Source: Collinsella sp. AM18-10 (GTDB lineage Bacteria > Actinomycetota > Coriobacteriia > Coriobacteriales > Coriobacteriaceae). From it: a DNA stretch of 64,000 nt. Below the pieces are notes generated by a model. The model did no database searches. It worked only from the letters and a program-made list of their open reading frames with translations, and was not told the DNA's origin. The stretch is from contig NZ_QRJO01000007.1 in assembly GCF_003471585.1 (NCBI RefSeq), positions 21,037 through 85,036 of the forward strand, in the 5' to 3' direction. Numbering within the stretch: the stretch's first letter is position 1; each line of letters starts with the position of its first letter. Positions 16,188-24,958 of the stretch are shown in pieces. Made by a program: the position numbers and the translations under genes.

Positions 16188-17453
16188 ATGCCAAAAAAGT
16201 ACTACACTAGAATTGTCGAAAATGAGCTCGACCAGCTGCTGGGTATATTCGGTGCCGTTCTCATCGAAGGACCGAAATGGTGTGGAAAGACGACCACGGC
16301 CGAGACCCGTGCGGCGTCCAGGCTCCTTCTCATGGACCCGTCCCGCAACTTCGAGAATCGCTTACGCGCCGAGACTGACCCGGCTCTTGCCGTTTCTGGC
16401 GAGGTGCCACGGCTGATTGACGAGTGGCAAGAGGTTCCGAAACTCTGGGACGCGGCACGGTTTGAGTGCGACAACCGCGGCGGTGAGCCCGGTCAGTTCA
16501 TATTTACGGGATCGGCAACACCGCGAGACGACGAACGCCCGATGCACAGCGGCGCTGGAAGATTCGCCAAACTGCGCATGGACACCATGACGCTTTTCGA
16601 ACTCGGGAAATCCAGCGGTGCGGTTAAGCTATCGGGCATTATTTCTGGCGAAAAGTTCAATGGAGCTTTCGGGTCGCTGGATTCTGCCTCGATTGCCGAG
16701 TGCGTTGTTCGCGGTGGATGGCCCGCCGCGGTCGGACACGATGCGCGGGCGGCGTCCGCGATGGCCAAACGCTACATCGGCATAGTCGCCGAAGAAGATT
16801 TATCTCGTGTTGATGGCTCTCGCCGCGACCCTGAGAAGGTCAAAGCCGTCATCGAATCGCTTGCGCGCAATGAATCCACTTTGGCGACACTCAAGACGCT
16901 CGTAGCCGATCTTGGCGGAGAGGTGTCGAGACAGACGGCGGCATCATATATATCTCTTCTTGCTCGGGTTAGTTTCGTTCGCGATATTCCCGCGTGGAAC
17001 CCTGCAATGAGATCTCCGGTGCATTTAAGAGACTCAAAGAAGCATCACCTCGCCGACCCGTCGCTGGCGGCCGCCGCACTCGGGGCGACCCCGGAGACAC
17101 TACTGCTAGATTTCAAGACGCTCGGACTGCTTTTTGAATCGCTGGTGCTTCATGATTTGTGGGTTTATGCGCGAGCAAACGGAATGGGCCTCTATCACTA
17201 TCATGATTCTCGCGATCTAGAAGTCGATGCGGTCATTGCGGCTCCCGGCGGAACGTGGATTCCGGTCGAAGTTAAACTCAGCTCTGCTCAAATCGAAGAG
17301 GCGTCTGACAGCCTTGTTGCTGTCGAGAAACGCATGGTTGCCGCCGGAAACAACCCGCCGGTTTCGAAAGTCGTGATCATCGGGTTTGGTTCGCAAGCCT
17401 ATGTTACCGAGCGTGGCGTCCAAGTTGTTCCGCTGGATGTTCTCGCGCCGTAA
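16188..17453 (+). CDS. DUF4143-type ATPase (AAA_14), copy 1
   Basis: 421 residues from ATG 16188; an in-frame ATG at 16176 is possible but the later one has GGTGAT at a suitable distance. N-terminal P-loop GPKWCGKTTTAE (about 30-41), Walker B-like LIDEWQEVPKLW near 85, and the FIFTGSATPRDDE sensor segment are those of the AAA_14 domain. The DUF4143 half (about 180-400) carries an archaeal Holliday-junction-resolvase-like nuclease motif: LEVDAVIAAPGGTWIPVEVKLS (Asp, Glu, Lys of a PD-(D/E)XK fold). Such genes are widespread, often horizontally moved, and functionally uncertain. It is flanked by direct copies of the GACTAGTC repeat. Confidence 0.85.
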   Translation: MPKKYYTRIVENELDQLLGIFGAVLIEGPKWCGKTTTAETRAASRLLLMDPSRNFENRLRAETDPALAVSGEVPRLIDEWQEVPKLWDAARFECDNRGGEPGQFIFTGSATPRDDERPMHSGAGRFAKLRMDTMTLFELGKSSGAVKLSGIISGEKFNGAFGSLDSASIAECVVRGGWPAAVGHDARAASAMAKRYIGIVAEEDLSRVDGSRRDPEKVKAVIESLARNESTLATLKTLVADLGGEVSRQTAASYISLLARVSFVRDIPAWNPAMRSPVHLRDSKKHHLADPSLAAAALGATPETLLLDFKTLGLLFESLVLHDLWVYARANGMGLYHYHDSRDLEVDAVIAAPGGTWIPVEVKLSSAQIEEASDSLVAVEKRMVAAGNNPPVSKVVIIGFGSQAYVTERGVQVVPLDVLAP

Positions 17454-17536
17454 CGCGACGGTCGAAGCGGGACGGACGCCACCATTGCGCGCGAGGACAC
17501 GGCATCATCGATGATGCGGCGGCCACATTCGGCAAA

Positions 17537-17582
17537 GAGTGTCCCCAACGACTAGTCATTTAGGAACGTCCCCAATGACTAG
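17537..17582. repeat. GACTAGTC-core palindromic repeat, copy B
   Basis: GAGTGTCCCCAACGACTAGT, then CATTTAGGAACGTCCCCAATGACT. Same orientation as copy A on the other side of the ATPase gene. Confidence 0.75.
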
Positions 17583-17585
17583 GTA

Positions 17586-17619
17586 GAAAAACGCCCGCCG
17601 GCGGTGGTGCCGGCGGGCG
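17586..17619 (-). terminator. Terminator of galM
   Basis: Stem CGCCCGCCGGC / GCCGGCGGGCG (17592-17602, 17609-17619). Read on the minus strand it is followed by TTTTTCT, fitting galM, which ends at 17648. Confidence 0.85.
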
Positions 17620-17647
17620 CTGCTGTGCGATATGTTGCGTTATGGGC

Positions 17648-18700
17648 TTAGTGCCTCATAAAGTGGTATTCGATCACATTGCTGTAGGGGTGACCCGGGC
17701 CCACAATGCCCTGCGGGAACAGCGGCTGGTGTGGTGTGTCGGGGTACATCTCGGCCTCGAGGGCAAAGCCAGCGCCCCAGCCGTAGTTGGCATCGTCCTT
17801 GGCGTGCTCGTCGCCCAGCCAGTTGCCGGTGTAGAGCTGCACGCCCGGGGCGGTGGTGTAGTAGTCCAGCTCACGACCGGCCCACATCTCCTCAACGTGC
17901 ATCGCGCGGCGCAGATTACGGCCATACTGATAGCCATCGATGCACAGGCAGTGGTCGTAGCCACGGGCCTGCTTAATCTGCGGATCGTCGGCCTCCATGC
18001 CAGGCGCGACGGGGCGCAACTCACGGAAGTCAAACGGCGTGCCCTCGACCGGAGCAATCTCGCCGGTGGGGATGTTCTGCTCGTTGATGGGCAGGTAGTG
18101 GGCAGCGTTAGCAACAAAGAAGTGCTCGCAGTCCATGCCGGCGTTATGGCCGGCAAGGTTAAAGTACGTGTGGTTGGTCATGGACACGTACGTGGCGCGG
18201 TCGCTCTCGCAGCCATATTCGATACGGAAGCAGCCGGTGCGCGTAACGGTAAACACGGCCGTAAAGGTTCGGTTGCCGGGCAGGCCCAGCTCGCCATCCT
18301 TAAGCGAGGTGGTCATGCGCACGGCGTTATGGACCTCGTCGAGCTCAACATCCCACACACGTTTGTGCAGGCCGTGCTCAAGGTCGCTGTGCAGGTTGTT
18401 GGCGCCCTCGTTGGCGGGCATATGCCAGTCCGTGCCGTCGATGGTGATCGTGGCGCCCGCGGTGCGGTTTGCCACGGGGCCGATGGTCGCGCCAAAGCAG
18501 GCGGGGTTGTCAAAGTAATCCTCGAGCTTATCGAAGCCCAGCACCACATCGCGCACGTTGCCGGGAATGTCGGGCACATCGATACCCAGCACGGTGGCGC
18601 CATAGTCCATAATGCGAACGCAGATCTCGGGCCCGTTGAGGGTGTAACGATGAACGGGGGTACCGCACGGCGCGGTGCCGAAAAGCTCGGAAGTGATCAT
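17648..18700 (-). CDS. galM: Galactose mutarotase (aldose 1-epimerase)
   Basis: 350 residues from ATG 18700 (MITSELFGTAP), with AGGAA upstream; the frame extends 20 codons further without an SD. Family features: YGATVLGIDVPD near 34, GPVANRTAGA near 71, NNLHSD with the first catalytic histidine near 101, NHTYFNLAGH with the second near 167, YDHCLCID, and the glutamate base in FALEAEMYPDTPHQ near 310. It interconverts alpha and beta galactose, feeding GalK or recycling galactose released from lactose. Divergent from lacR, with a LacR-type site between them. Confidence 0.92.
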   Translation of the reverse strand: MITSELFGTAPCGTPVHRYTLNGPEICVRIMDYGATVLGIDVPDIPGNVRDVVLGFDKLEDYFDNPACFGATIGPVANRTAGATITIDGTDWHMPANEGANNLHSDLEHGLHKRVWDVELDEVHNAVRMTTSLKDGELGLPGNRTFTAVFTVTRTGCFRIEYGCESDRATYVSMTNHTYFNLAGHNAGMDCEHFFVANAAHYLPINEQNIPTGEIAPVEGTPFDFRELRPVAPGMEADDPQIKQARGYDHCLCIDGYQYGRNLRRAMHVEEMWAGRELDYYTTAPGVQLYTGNWLGDEHAKDDANYGWGAGFALEAEMYPDTPHQPLFPQGIVGPGHPYSNVIEYHFMRH

Positions 18701-18853
18701 TTGGTTCCTAACATCGAGGTATTTCCGACAAACTGTAGCGCGAACAGGCGAGATTATCACTACACCCCACTAAAGCTGGGGGTATTTTTCTCAAAAAAGT
18801 GATGATTGGAGCTGCGCGGGCGTTCATTTTTGACGCGTACGAGTCTGATACAA

Positions 18854-18874
18854 TTTGTTCGTTACTGTTTGAAT
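18854..18874. promoter_or_regulatory. Candidate LacR operator (galM-lacR intergenic)
   Basis: TTTGTTC (18854-18860) and TGTTTGAAT (18866-18874) are offset by 11 bp. The same two elements with the same 11-bp offset occur before lacF (26368, 26379). The position, 33 bp upstream of lacR, fits autoregulation and control of divergent galM. Confidence 0.55.
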
Positions 18875-18906
18875 GATATGCGCGCAAAGAACGGCGAGGA
18901 TTCATC

Positions 18907-19671
18907 GTGATTAAGGCAGAGCGACAGGATAAGGTTCGTCAGCTGCTCGAGGAGCAGGGCACGGTCTCGGTCAAGGAGATTTCGGATGCGCTGGGCGTTT
19001 CGGACATGACGATTCGCCGCGACCTCGAAGAACTTGCGAGCCTAGGCGAGATCGAGCGCGTGCACGGCGGAGCCCGCAGTGCGCAGGGCCGTCCCCACGC
19101 CATGTTGCGCCATGAGTATTCGCACAGTGAAAAGCGCACCAAGCATGCCGAGGAAAAGCTGCAGATCGCACGCCGCGCTGTGGAGCTTATCGAGGAAGGC
19201 TCGACCATCTTTTTGGGTACGGGCACCACGGTTGAGCAGATGGCCTCGATGCTGCCGACGTTTCGCCTGCGCATTGTGACCAATTCGCTCTCGGTATTTA
19301 ACCTGCTCGAGGCGCGCGAAGACTGCGAGCTGTGCCTCGTGGGCGGTATGTACCGTCGCCGCACCGCCGCTTTTGTGGGACCAACGGCCGAGGATACCCT
19401 GCGCGCGCTGGGCATCGATGCGGCGTTTATCGGCGCCAACGGCATCTTGGACGGTGACGTGTCTACGTCCAACATGGACGAGGGCCGTATCCAGCAGCTC
19501 GCTTTTAGCAAGGCAGACTCGCGCTATCTGATCGCCGACTCCAGCAAGATCGGCAAACGCGACTTCTACACCTTCTGCCGCCTGGACAGCTTGGACGCCG
19601 TGGTGTGCGAGCCGGATATTGCCGACGAGGACCGCGCCGCCATCGAGGAGCACACGCAGGTCATTTGCTAG
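18907..19671 (+). CDS. lacR: DeoR-family repressor, probable lactose/tagatose regulator
   Basis: 254 residues, GTG start at 18907 (GAGG upstream). The N-terminal HTH (about 5-55) reads ERQDKVRQLLEEQGTVSVKE, ISDALGVSDMTIRRDLEEL and RVHGGA. The C-terminal sugar-phosphate-sensing domain has IFLGTGTTVEQMA near 102, TNSLSVFNLL, GGMYRRRTAAFVGPTAEDTL near 145 and ADSSKIGKRDF. DeoR-family LacR proteins repress lac/tagatose genes and are released by tagatose-6P. Shared sites before lacF and lacA support that target set, though no experimental link exists here. Confidence 0.8.
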   Translation: MIKAERQDKVRQLLEEQGTVSVKEISDALGVSDMTIRRDLEELASLGEIERVHGGARSAQGRPHAMLRHEYSHSEKRTKHAEEKLQIARRAVELIEEGSTIFLGTGTTVEQMASMLPTFRLRIVTNSLSVFNLLEAREDCELCLVGGMYRRRTAAFVGPTAEDTLRALGIDAAFIGANGILDGDVSTSNMDEGRIQQLAFSKADSRYLIADSSKIGKRDFYTFCRLDSLDAVVCEPDIADEDRAAIEEHTQVIC

Positions 19672-19712
19672 CGAGTGCCGCGGGAGATATTGCGTGTTTC
19701 GGCCATTGCAAT

Positions 19713-19796
19713 GGTCGGTATTTTTGTAGATATAAGCTCATTTAAAGGTCGGTATTTTTGTATTATTAGATATATCTGAAGGTCGGTATTTTTGTA
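19713..19796 (+). repeat. Three-unit direct-repeat array, exact 34-bp period, upstream of ATPase 2
   Basis: GGTCGGTATTTTTGTA occurs perfectly at 19713-19728, 19747-19762 and 19781-19796, start to start exactly 34 bp. The 18-bp spacers are AT-rich and unrelated. The array ends 32 bp before the ATPase 2 ATG. Three 16-bp repeats do not make a convincing CRISPR; an autoregulatory operator set is more likely. Confidence 0.85.
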
Positions 19797-19828
19797 AACT
19801 AGCACGTAAATTATGCTGAGGTGAGATT

Positions 19829-21199
19829 ATGTTTAAACGGAAGGCATATGATCGTCTGCAGGAGTGGAAAGAACGCTCGCAAGGGCGCACTGCGGTGCTT
19901 ATTGAGGGTGCAAGACGCGTTGGCAAAACGACGCTCGTCAAGTGCTTCGCGCAAAATGAATACAAGGACTACCTTTACATTGACTTTTCGGCTGCAAGCA
20001 AAGCCACGCTCGATATATTTCTGAATCATCGTGAAGATGTCGATCTTTTTTTACGCATGCTTCAGCTGCAGTATGGCAAGGCCCTCGTGCCGAGAGAATC
20101 ACTGGTCATTTTTGATGAAGTGCAGCGGTTTCCCATCGCGCGCGAATACATAAAGCATCTTGTAGAAGACGGCAGATTTGATTACATCGAGACGGGCTCT
20201 CTCGTCTCCATCAAAAAGAATGTCGAAAGCATTGTTATTCCGTCAGAGGAAGAAAGAATCCCTCTCGAGCCCCTCGATTTTGAGGAGTATCTTTGGGCGA
20301 CCGGAAAGGATCTTTACGCGGAAGAGATCCGTAAAGCGTGCGAATCTCGGACCGCGCTTCCGGACGGTGCTCATGCGACGTGCATGAGATTGTTTGATGA
20401 GTATATGCTTGTCGGTGGTATGCCTCAGTCGGTAGATTCCTTTGTGGCAGAGAATGATTTTAGAGGAAGCGACAGGGTTAAACGGCAGATTATCGCGCTG
20501 TACAGGGAGGACATTGCCAAGTTTGGAGGTTCGGACGCTAGACGTGCGCGGGCGGTTTATGACGACATTCCGGGTCAATTATCTGCGGCAAATAAACGGT
20601 TTAAATTTGACAGCTTGGAGAAAGGGTCCCGTTTTGAGACATATGAGTCGGCGTTAATTTGGCTTGAGGATGCGCGACTGATTAACCGTTGCTATTTATG
20701 CAGCGATCCGAGCGTGGGTTACCGCTTGCACGAGGACGCGTCTTCGCTTAAATGCTATATGGCGGACACGGGATTGCTCGTGAGCTTGGCGTTTGATGAT
20801 GGTCCGGACCTTATGGATGTCCATAGAGATATTCAGTTTGGAAGAATTTCGATTAATAAAGGAATGTTGATCGAGAATATCGTGGCACAGCAGCTCAAGA
20901 GTCTGGGGCATTCGCTTTTTTATTACAGCTGGCAGGAGCCTTCCAAAACGGAGGGGAGTCGTCCCAGAACGCGTGAGATTGATTTTCTTGTTTCGCGCGG
21001 CTTTGAAGATGCGGCTAGAAAACCGCGGGTCACTCCTGTTGAAGTTAAATCTTCCAAATCGTATTCAACAATTTCACTTGACGATTTCGGCAGAAGATTT
21101 GAACGACGAGTCGGAGAGGAGATAGTTCTTCACCCAAAACAGCTCAGGGCTGAAGGGCATAGGATATATCTACCTCTGTATATGACGATCTTTATCTGA
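19829..21199 (+). CDS. DUF4143-type ATPase (AAA_14), copy 2
   Basis: 456 residues. P-loop LIEGARRVGKTTLVKCFA near 24-41, Walker B LVIFDEVQRFPIAREYI near 92, the ETGSLVSIKKN sensor segment and the LDFEEYLWATG linker are typical of the AAA_14/DUF4143 group. The C-terminal half has the PD-(D/E)XK-like elements REIDFLVSRGF and VTPVEVKSSKSY. Sequence identity to copy 1 is low and the DNA is visibly more AT-rich than the lac genes, suggesting separate acquisition. The gene is preceded by its own 34-bp-period array and followed by a triple hairpin array. Confidence 0.88.
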   Translation: MFKRKAYDRLQEWKERSQGRTAVLIEGARRVGKTTLVKCFAQNEYKDYLYIDFSAASKATLDIFLNHREDVDLFLRMLQLQYGKALVPRESLVIFDEVQRFPIAREYIKHLVEDGRFDYIETGSLVSIKKNVESIVIPSEEERIPLEPLDFEEYLWATGKDLYAEEIRKACESRTALPDGAHATCMRLFDEYMLVGGMPQSVDSFVAENDFRGSDRVKRQIIALYREDIAKFGGSDARRARAVYDDIPGQLSAANKRFKFDSLEKGSRFETYESALIWLEDARLINRCYLCSDPSVGYRLHEDASSLKCYMADTGLLVSLAFDDGPDLMDVHRDIQFGRISINKGMLIENIVAQQLKSLGHSLFYYSWQEPSKTEGSRPRTREIDFLVSRGFEDAARKPRVTPVEVKSSKSYSTISLDDFGRRFERRVGEEIVLHPKQLRAEGHRIYLPLYMTIFI

Positions 21200-21260
21200 T
21201 CGGTGGAATGCGGCCAAAAAGGGGGCATGCGGCTGAGATTGTCAGCTCGGTCTATTTTAT

Positions 21261-21483
21261 TTGTCTCGATCTGTAACAGCTAGGGGCGAAAACACAAGCT
21301 AGTTGTTACAGATTTAGATTGAAGGGATTGGCTCGCACGTTTATCTAAATCTGTAACAACTGGACATCAAAAACCGGGTTTAGTGTTACAGATCGAGACA
21401 ATCCGGCTCGGACTCCCCGGTTCATCTCGATCTGTAACAGGTAGGACCGAAAAACTCGGCTAGATGTTACAGATCGAGACAAA
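21261..21483. repeat. Array of three related palindromic repeats (TGTTACAGATCGAGA family)
   Basis: Three tandem inverted-repeat units at about 21261-21320, 21341-21402 and 21423-21483. Arms read TCTCGATCTGTAACA or ATCTAAATCTGTAACA on the left and TGTTACAGATCGAGACAA or TGTTACAGATTTAGAT on the right, with 30-40-bp centres containing an A-rich loop. Unit spacing is about 80 bp. The two arm variants (CGAT and AAAT type) are mixed between units: unit 1 has one of each, unit 2 one of each, unit 3 two of the first. Confidence 0.8.
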
Positions 21484-21504
21484 CGGCCCTCGACGACCCG
21501 TCCA

Positions 21505-21552
21505 AAAACATAAAGACCGGGGGCGGCGCGCCGTGTGACGTGCCGCCCCCGG
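21505..21552 (-). terminator. Terminator of the lacE-lacG transcript
   Basis: Stem CCGGGGGCGGC / GCCGCCCCCGG (21518-21528, 21542-21552). On the minus strand it is followed by TCTTTATGTTTTTGG. Confidence 0.75.
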
Positions 21553-21613
21553 CTGAGAAATGGGGACAGGTTATGTGAGCGGGGCAATTCCGCCAGACGC
21601 TAACCGCAGGCCA

Positions 21614-23053
21614 TTAGTCCAGACGACGAGTCTCCGCCACGTGCTTGTACCAGTAGGCGCTTGCCTTGGGCGTGCGCTTCTGGGTTTCAAAGTCTACGTA
21701 GAAGAAGCCATAGCGCTTGTTGTAGCCGTTGGTCCAGGAGAACTGATCCTGCAGGCTCCACAGGAAGTAGCCGCCCACGTTGACGCCCACCTCCATGGCC
21801 TTGAGCAACCAGCGCAGGTGCTGCTCGATGTAGTCGATGCGCGGCTGGTCATCCACAAAACCGTCCTTGTAGGGGTCCTTGTAGCCCATGCCGTTCTCGG
21901 TGATGAAGATCTGCTTGTAGTTGGGGTAGCGCTGCTTAATGTAGACGAGCAGATCGAACAGACCCTCGGGATAGATGATCCAGTCCCAGTCGGTGGTGGG
22001 GATGCCGGGCTTGTTCACATGCTCGCCAATGCCCTTGACGCGCCAGCGGCCGGTGCCCTTCTCGCCCGTACCGTTGTGGTGCAGGTCGTTCTCGCCATCG
22101 TAAGCCTTCAAAAAACGGCACTGGTAGTTGTTGACACCCAGGTAGTCGTTGTAGAGCGCTGCCTCGCGCATAATCTCGAGGTCCTCGTTCTGGATCTCGA
22201 TGGTGCCGCCCGAGACGGCAGCCAGGCGGTTGGCGCACTCGAGGGTGTCGGGGGCATAGTCGCCGCGGAAGGTGGCGTCGAGCAAAAACTGGTTCTGCAG
22301 CACGTGCTCGTTGTTGGCGGCCTTGATGTCGGCGGGGTCGTTCTCGTTGAGCGGGTACTTAAACTCCAGCGACTGAATGACGCCGATCTTGCCCTTAAAA
22401 CCACCGTTGTGGAAGGCCAGTACTGCCTTGGCGTGGGCGAGCATCATGTTGTGCTCGCACTGGAAAGCCTCGGCCAGATGCGCCTTGACGCCGCCGGGGA
22501 AGGTGCCCTCGATGTAGGTGTTGGAGGCGTCGGCCCAGATCTCGTTAAAGGTGAACCAGTAGGTCACCTGGTCGGCGTACTCCTTAAAGCAAAAGGTGGC
22601 AAAGTCCACAAAGGCGTCGATGGTCTCGCGGTTGAGGAAGTCGCCCTTCTCAAAGAGGGGAAGCGGCGTGTCAAAGTGATGCAGCGTGACAAACGGCTCA
22701 ACGTGGTGCTTGTGGCACTCGGCAAAGAGGTCGTGGTAGAACTGGACGCCCTCGGGGTTGATTTCGCCGGTGCCGTTGGGGAAGATGCGGCTCCAGGCGA
22801 TGGAGAGGCGGATGCCGTTGATGCCAAACTCCTCGCACAGCTCCAGGTCGACGGGGTACTGGTTGTAGAAGTCCGAAGCGGGATCGGGAGAGAAACGCCC
22901 CTGGGCCTCCAGGAAGTCGTCCCAGGCAACCTTGCCCTTACCGTGAGTGCGGGTCTCGCCCTCTACCTGGTAGGCAGCAGTGGCGCCGCCAAAGACAAAG
23001 TCCTCGGGAAACTGCGCGGGCGGGTTGGTGACGCTAGCAGGATTAACGGACAT
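21614..23053 (-). CDS. lacG: 6-phospho-beta-galactosidase (GH1)
   Basis: 479 residues, a complete GH1 enzyme. FPEDFVFGGATAAYQVEG starts the barrel; the acid/base glutamate is Glu171 in TFNEI and the nucleophile Glu386 in FITENGMG. WDWIIYPEGLFDLL and the phosphate-binding SWTNGYNKRYG segment closely follow lactococcal LacG, favouring 6-phospho-beta-galactosidase over 6-phospho-beta-glucosidase. It hydrolyses lactose-6-phosphate to glucose and galactose-6-phosphate in the cytoplasm. It follows lacE by 66 bp on the same strand. Confidence 0.92.
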   Translation of the reverse strand: MSVNPASVTNPPAQFPEDFVFGGATAAYQVEGETRTHGKGKVAWDDFLEAQGRFSPDPASDFYNQYPVDLELCEEFGINGIRLSIAWSRIFPNGTGEINPEGVQFYHDLFAECHKHHVEPFVTLHHFDTPLPLFEKGDFLNRETIDAFVDFATFCFKEYADQVTYWFTFNEIWADASNTYIEGTFPGGVKAHLAEAFQCEHNMMLAHAKAVLAFHNGGFKGKIGVIQSLEFKYPLNENDPADIKAANNEHVLQNQFLLDATFRGDYAPDTLECANRLAAVSGGTIEIQNEDLEIMREAALYNDYLGVNNYQCRFLKAYDGENDLHHNGTGEKGTGRWRVKGIGEHVNKPGIPTTDWDWIIYPEGLFDLLVYIKQRYPNYKQIFITENGMGYKDPYKDGFVDDQPRIDYIEQHLRWLLKAMEVGVNVGGYFLWSLQDQFSWTNGYNKRYGFFYVDFETQKRTPKASAYWYKHVAETRRLD

Positions 23054-23119
23054 GATGATCCAATCGTCTAAATCGAAGGGCCAGCCGGCTGTTGATGGTC
23101 GACTGGCCCTGGGCGTTAG

Positions 23120-24895
23120 TTACTTCGAGAGTTGCTCGCTTACGAAGGCGAGAGACTTATCGCCGTTCTGGGAGAGCTCGATGTACTGCTTGCCGCGGCA
23201 GGCGACGCACTTGTTGCCCACGCGCCCGCAGTCCTTCTGCAGGTCTGCCAGGTAGCTTGCGGCCTGCGGGGCCAGGACGACCAGGTCAAAGTCGGGGAGC
23301 ATATCCACGTGGTTGCCATAGGCCTCGGCAGCGGTTTCGAGGTTAATGCCGCGCTCCTTGGCAGCCTTGGCCAGCGCGTTGGCGAGCAGACCCGAGGTTC
23401 CGCCACCCTGGCAGAGCACGAGCACGCGCTTGCCGTTGAGGTCGCTGGCGGTCGTTGCCTCGGCAGCGGGTGCTGCAGAAGCGGCAGGGGCGTCGGCCTT
23501 CACGGCCTCGGCTGCGGCGCCGGCGGCAACGCTCTTGGCATCGGCCTTGCCCTGGAAGGCGTCGTTGAGCTTGGCGGCCTTCTCGGCGTTCTTGGCGGCG
23601 AGCTCCTCCTGGGAGATCTCGGCCTCCTCGGCGCACTTCTGGGCGTCATAGGCACGGAAGAACGGATAGTACAGGACAAAGTCGACGACCAAGATGAGGG
23701 CGAGCATCACAAAGGCGAGCGGCTGGAAGCCCAAGCCCATGATGGTGCCGATGGGGCCGGGGACAGTCCAAGGCAGGGTGTACATAAAGCCGTTCATGCC
23801 CAAGAAGTCGATAAAGATCTTGAGGATCCAGATGTTGGCGATCGGGGCAAAGACAAACGGGACAAAGAAGACGGGGTTGAGCACGATGGGTGCGGCGAAC
23901 AGCAGCGGCTCGTTGACAGCAAAGCAGACCGGGACGATGGCGGCCTTACCGACGGCGCGCATCTCCTGAGACTTGGCCAGGAAGCAGAACATAAAGACCA
24001 GGACGAGCGTGGCACCGGTGCCGCCCATGCAGACGACGAAGTACTGGGCACCCTGGGTCAGGACAGCGGAAGCGTGCTGACCGGCCTGGAACGCAGCCAG
24101 GTTGTCGGTCATGTTGGCAACGAGGGCGGCGGCGATGGCGGGCTCGACGATCGAGGGGCCGTGGACGCCCACGAACCAGAAGAGGCTCATGGCGCCGTAG
24201 ATTACAGCGAGGCCGATGTAGCCGTCGGCAGCGGTGAACAGGGGCTGGAACACCTGGATGACGCCCTGGGCAAAGCAGAAGCCAAAGGCGGCGCGGAAGA
24301 CGATGTCAAAGACCCAAAAGACGGTGATGCAGACGGAGAAGGGGATGATGTCCTTAAAGGTCTGCGAGATATTGGGCGGAACCTGCTCGGGCATCTTGAC
24401 GGTGATGTTGCGCTTAATGAAGAACTTGTAGATGATGCCGGTCACAAACGCAGCGATGAAGGCGGTCAGCAGGCCCTTGGAACCAAGGTAGGTGGTGTTG
24501 AAGCCGCTGGCGGCGTCCGTGGCGATCGTGTCGCTCGAAAGGAGCAGGAAGCCGATGATGGCCGCGCACATGCACGAGATAAAGTTGATCTGGTTATTCT
24601 TGGGCAGGTCGCGGTTCTGCGCGTCGGCGAAGTGCTTGGCCGTGGTGGCGGCACAGGCGATGGCCAGGATGCCCATGGAGTAGTTGTAGCACTTCCACAG
24701 GGCGTTGTTGATGTCATCGGGCCAGTAGAAACCCCAGATGTTGGGGACCGAGGCTACCAGGCAGAAGATGGACGAGAAGATGATGATGGGGATGACGGAG
24801 ATAAAGCCGTCGCGGATCGCCTTGAGGTACTTGTTGCGGGCGATCGCGTTGAAAAAGGGCTGGCCCTTTTCGATGATGGCGATGAGTTGCTCCAT
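23120..24895 (-). CDS. lacE: Lactose-specific PTS EIICB component
   Basis: 591 residues. The EIIC part (about 1-430) has some eight or nine transmembrane segments and the conserved VHGPSIVEPAIAA and FAVNEPLLFAAPIVLNP motifs that line the sugar site. An Ala/Lys/Glu-rich linker (about 435-480) joins EIIB, whose phosphorylated cysteine is Cys495 in VLCQGGGTSGLL. It imports lactose as lactose-6-phosphate, with phosphate from LacF. LacF is encoded 1.6 kb away on the opposite strand, beyond the regulator. SD TAGGAG lies upstream of ATG 24895. Confidence 0.92.
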   Translation of the reverse strand: MEQLIAIIEKGQPFFNAIARNKYLKAIRDGFISVIPIIIFSSIFCLVASVPNIWGFYWPDDINNALWKCYNYSMGILAIACAATTAKHFADAQNRDLPKNNQINFISCMCAAIIGFLLLSSDTIATDAASGFNTTYLGSKGLLTAFIAAFVTGIIYKFFIKRNITVKMPEQVPPNISQTFKDIIPFSVCITVFWVFDIVFRAAFGFCFAQGVIQVFQPLFTAADGYIGLAVIYGAMSLFWFVGVHGPSIVEPAIAAALVANMTDNLAAFQAGQHASAVLTQGAQYFVVCMGGTGATLVLVFMFCFLAKSQEMRAVGKAAIVPVCFAVNEPLLFAAPIVLNPVFFVPFVFAPIANIWILKIFIDFLGMNGFMYTLPWTVPGPIGTIMGLGFQPLAFVMLALILVVDFVLYYPFFRAYDAQKCAEEAEISQEELAAKNAEKAAKLNDAFQGKADAKSVAAGAAAEAVKADAPAASAAPAAEATTASDLNGKRVLVLCQGGGTSGLLANALAKAAKERGINLETAAEAYGNHVDMLPDFDLVVLAPQAASYLADLQKDCGRVGNKCVACRGKQYIELSQNGDKSLAFVSEQLSK

Positions 24896-24958
24896 ACAAT
24901 GCTCCTAAGAGTCGGTGGGTTAGCAACGATGGTAGCTTTTGGCGTTCGGTTGCCAAAA

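Noticed and set aside
19713..19796. CRISPR array
   Set aside because: Three 16-bp repeats with 18-bp spacers are too few and too short, spacers are AT-rich and no cas gene is near. A phased operator explains it better.
21560..23071. Long plus-strand open frame opposite lacG, and similar long frames opposite lacE, galT, galK and agmatine deiminases
   Set aside because: High GC at third positions opens antisense frames. The minus-strand genes have clear family motifs, while the antisense products are low-complexity and match nothing.
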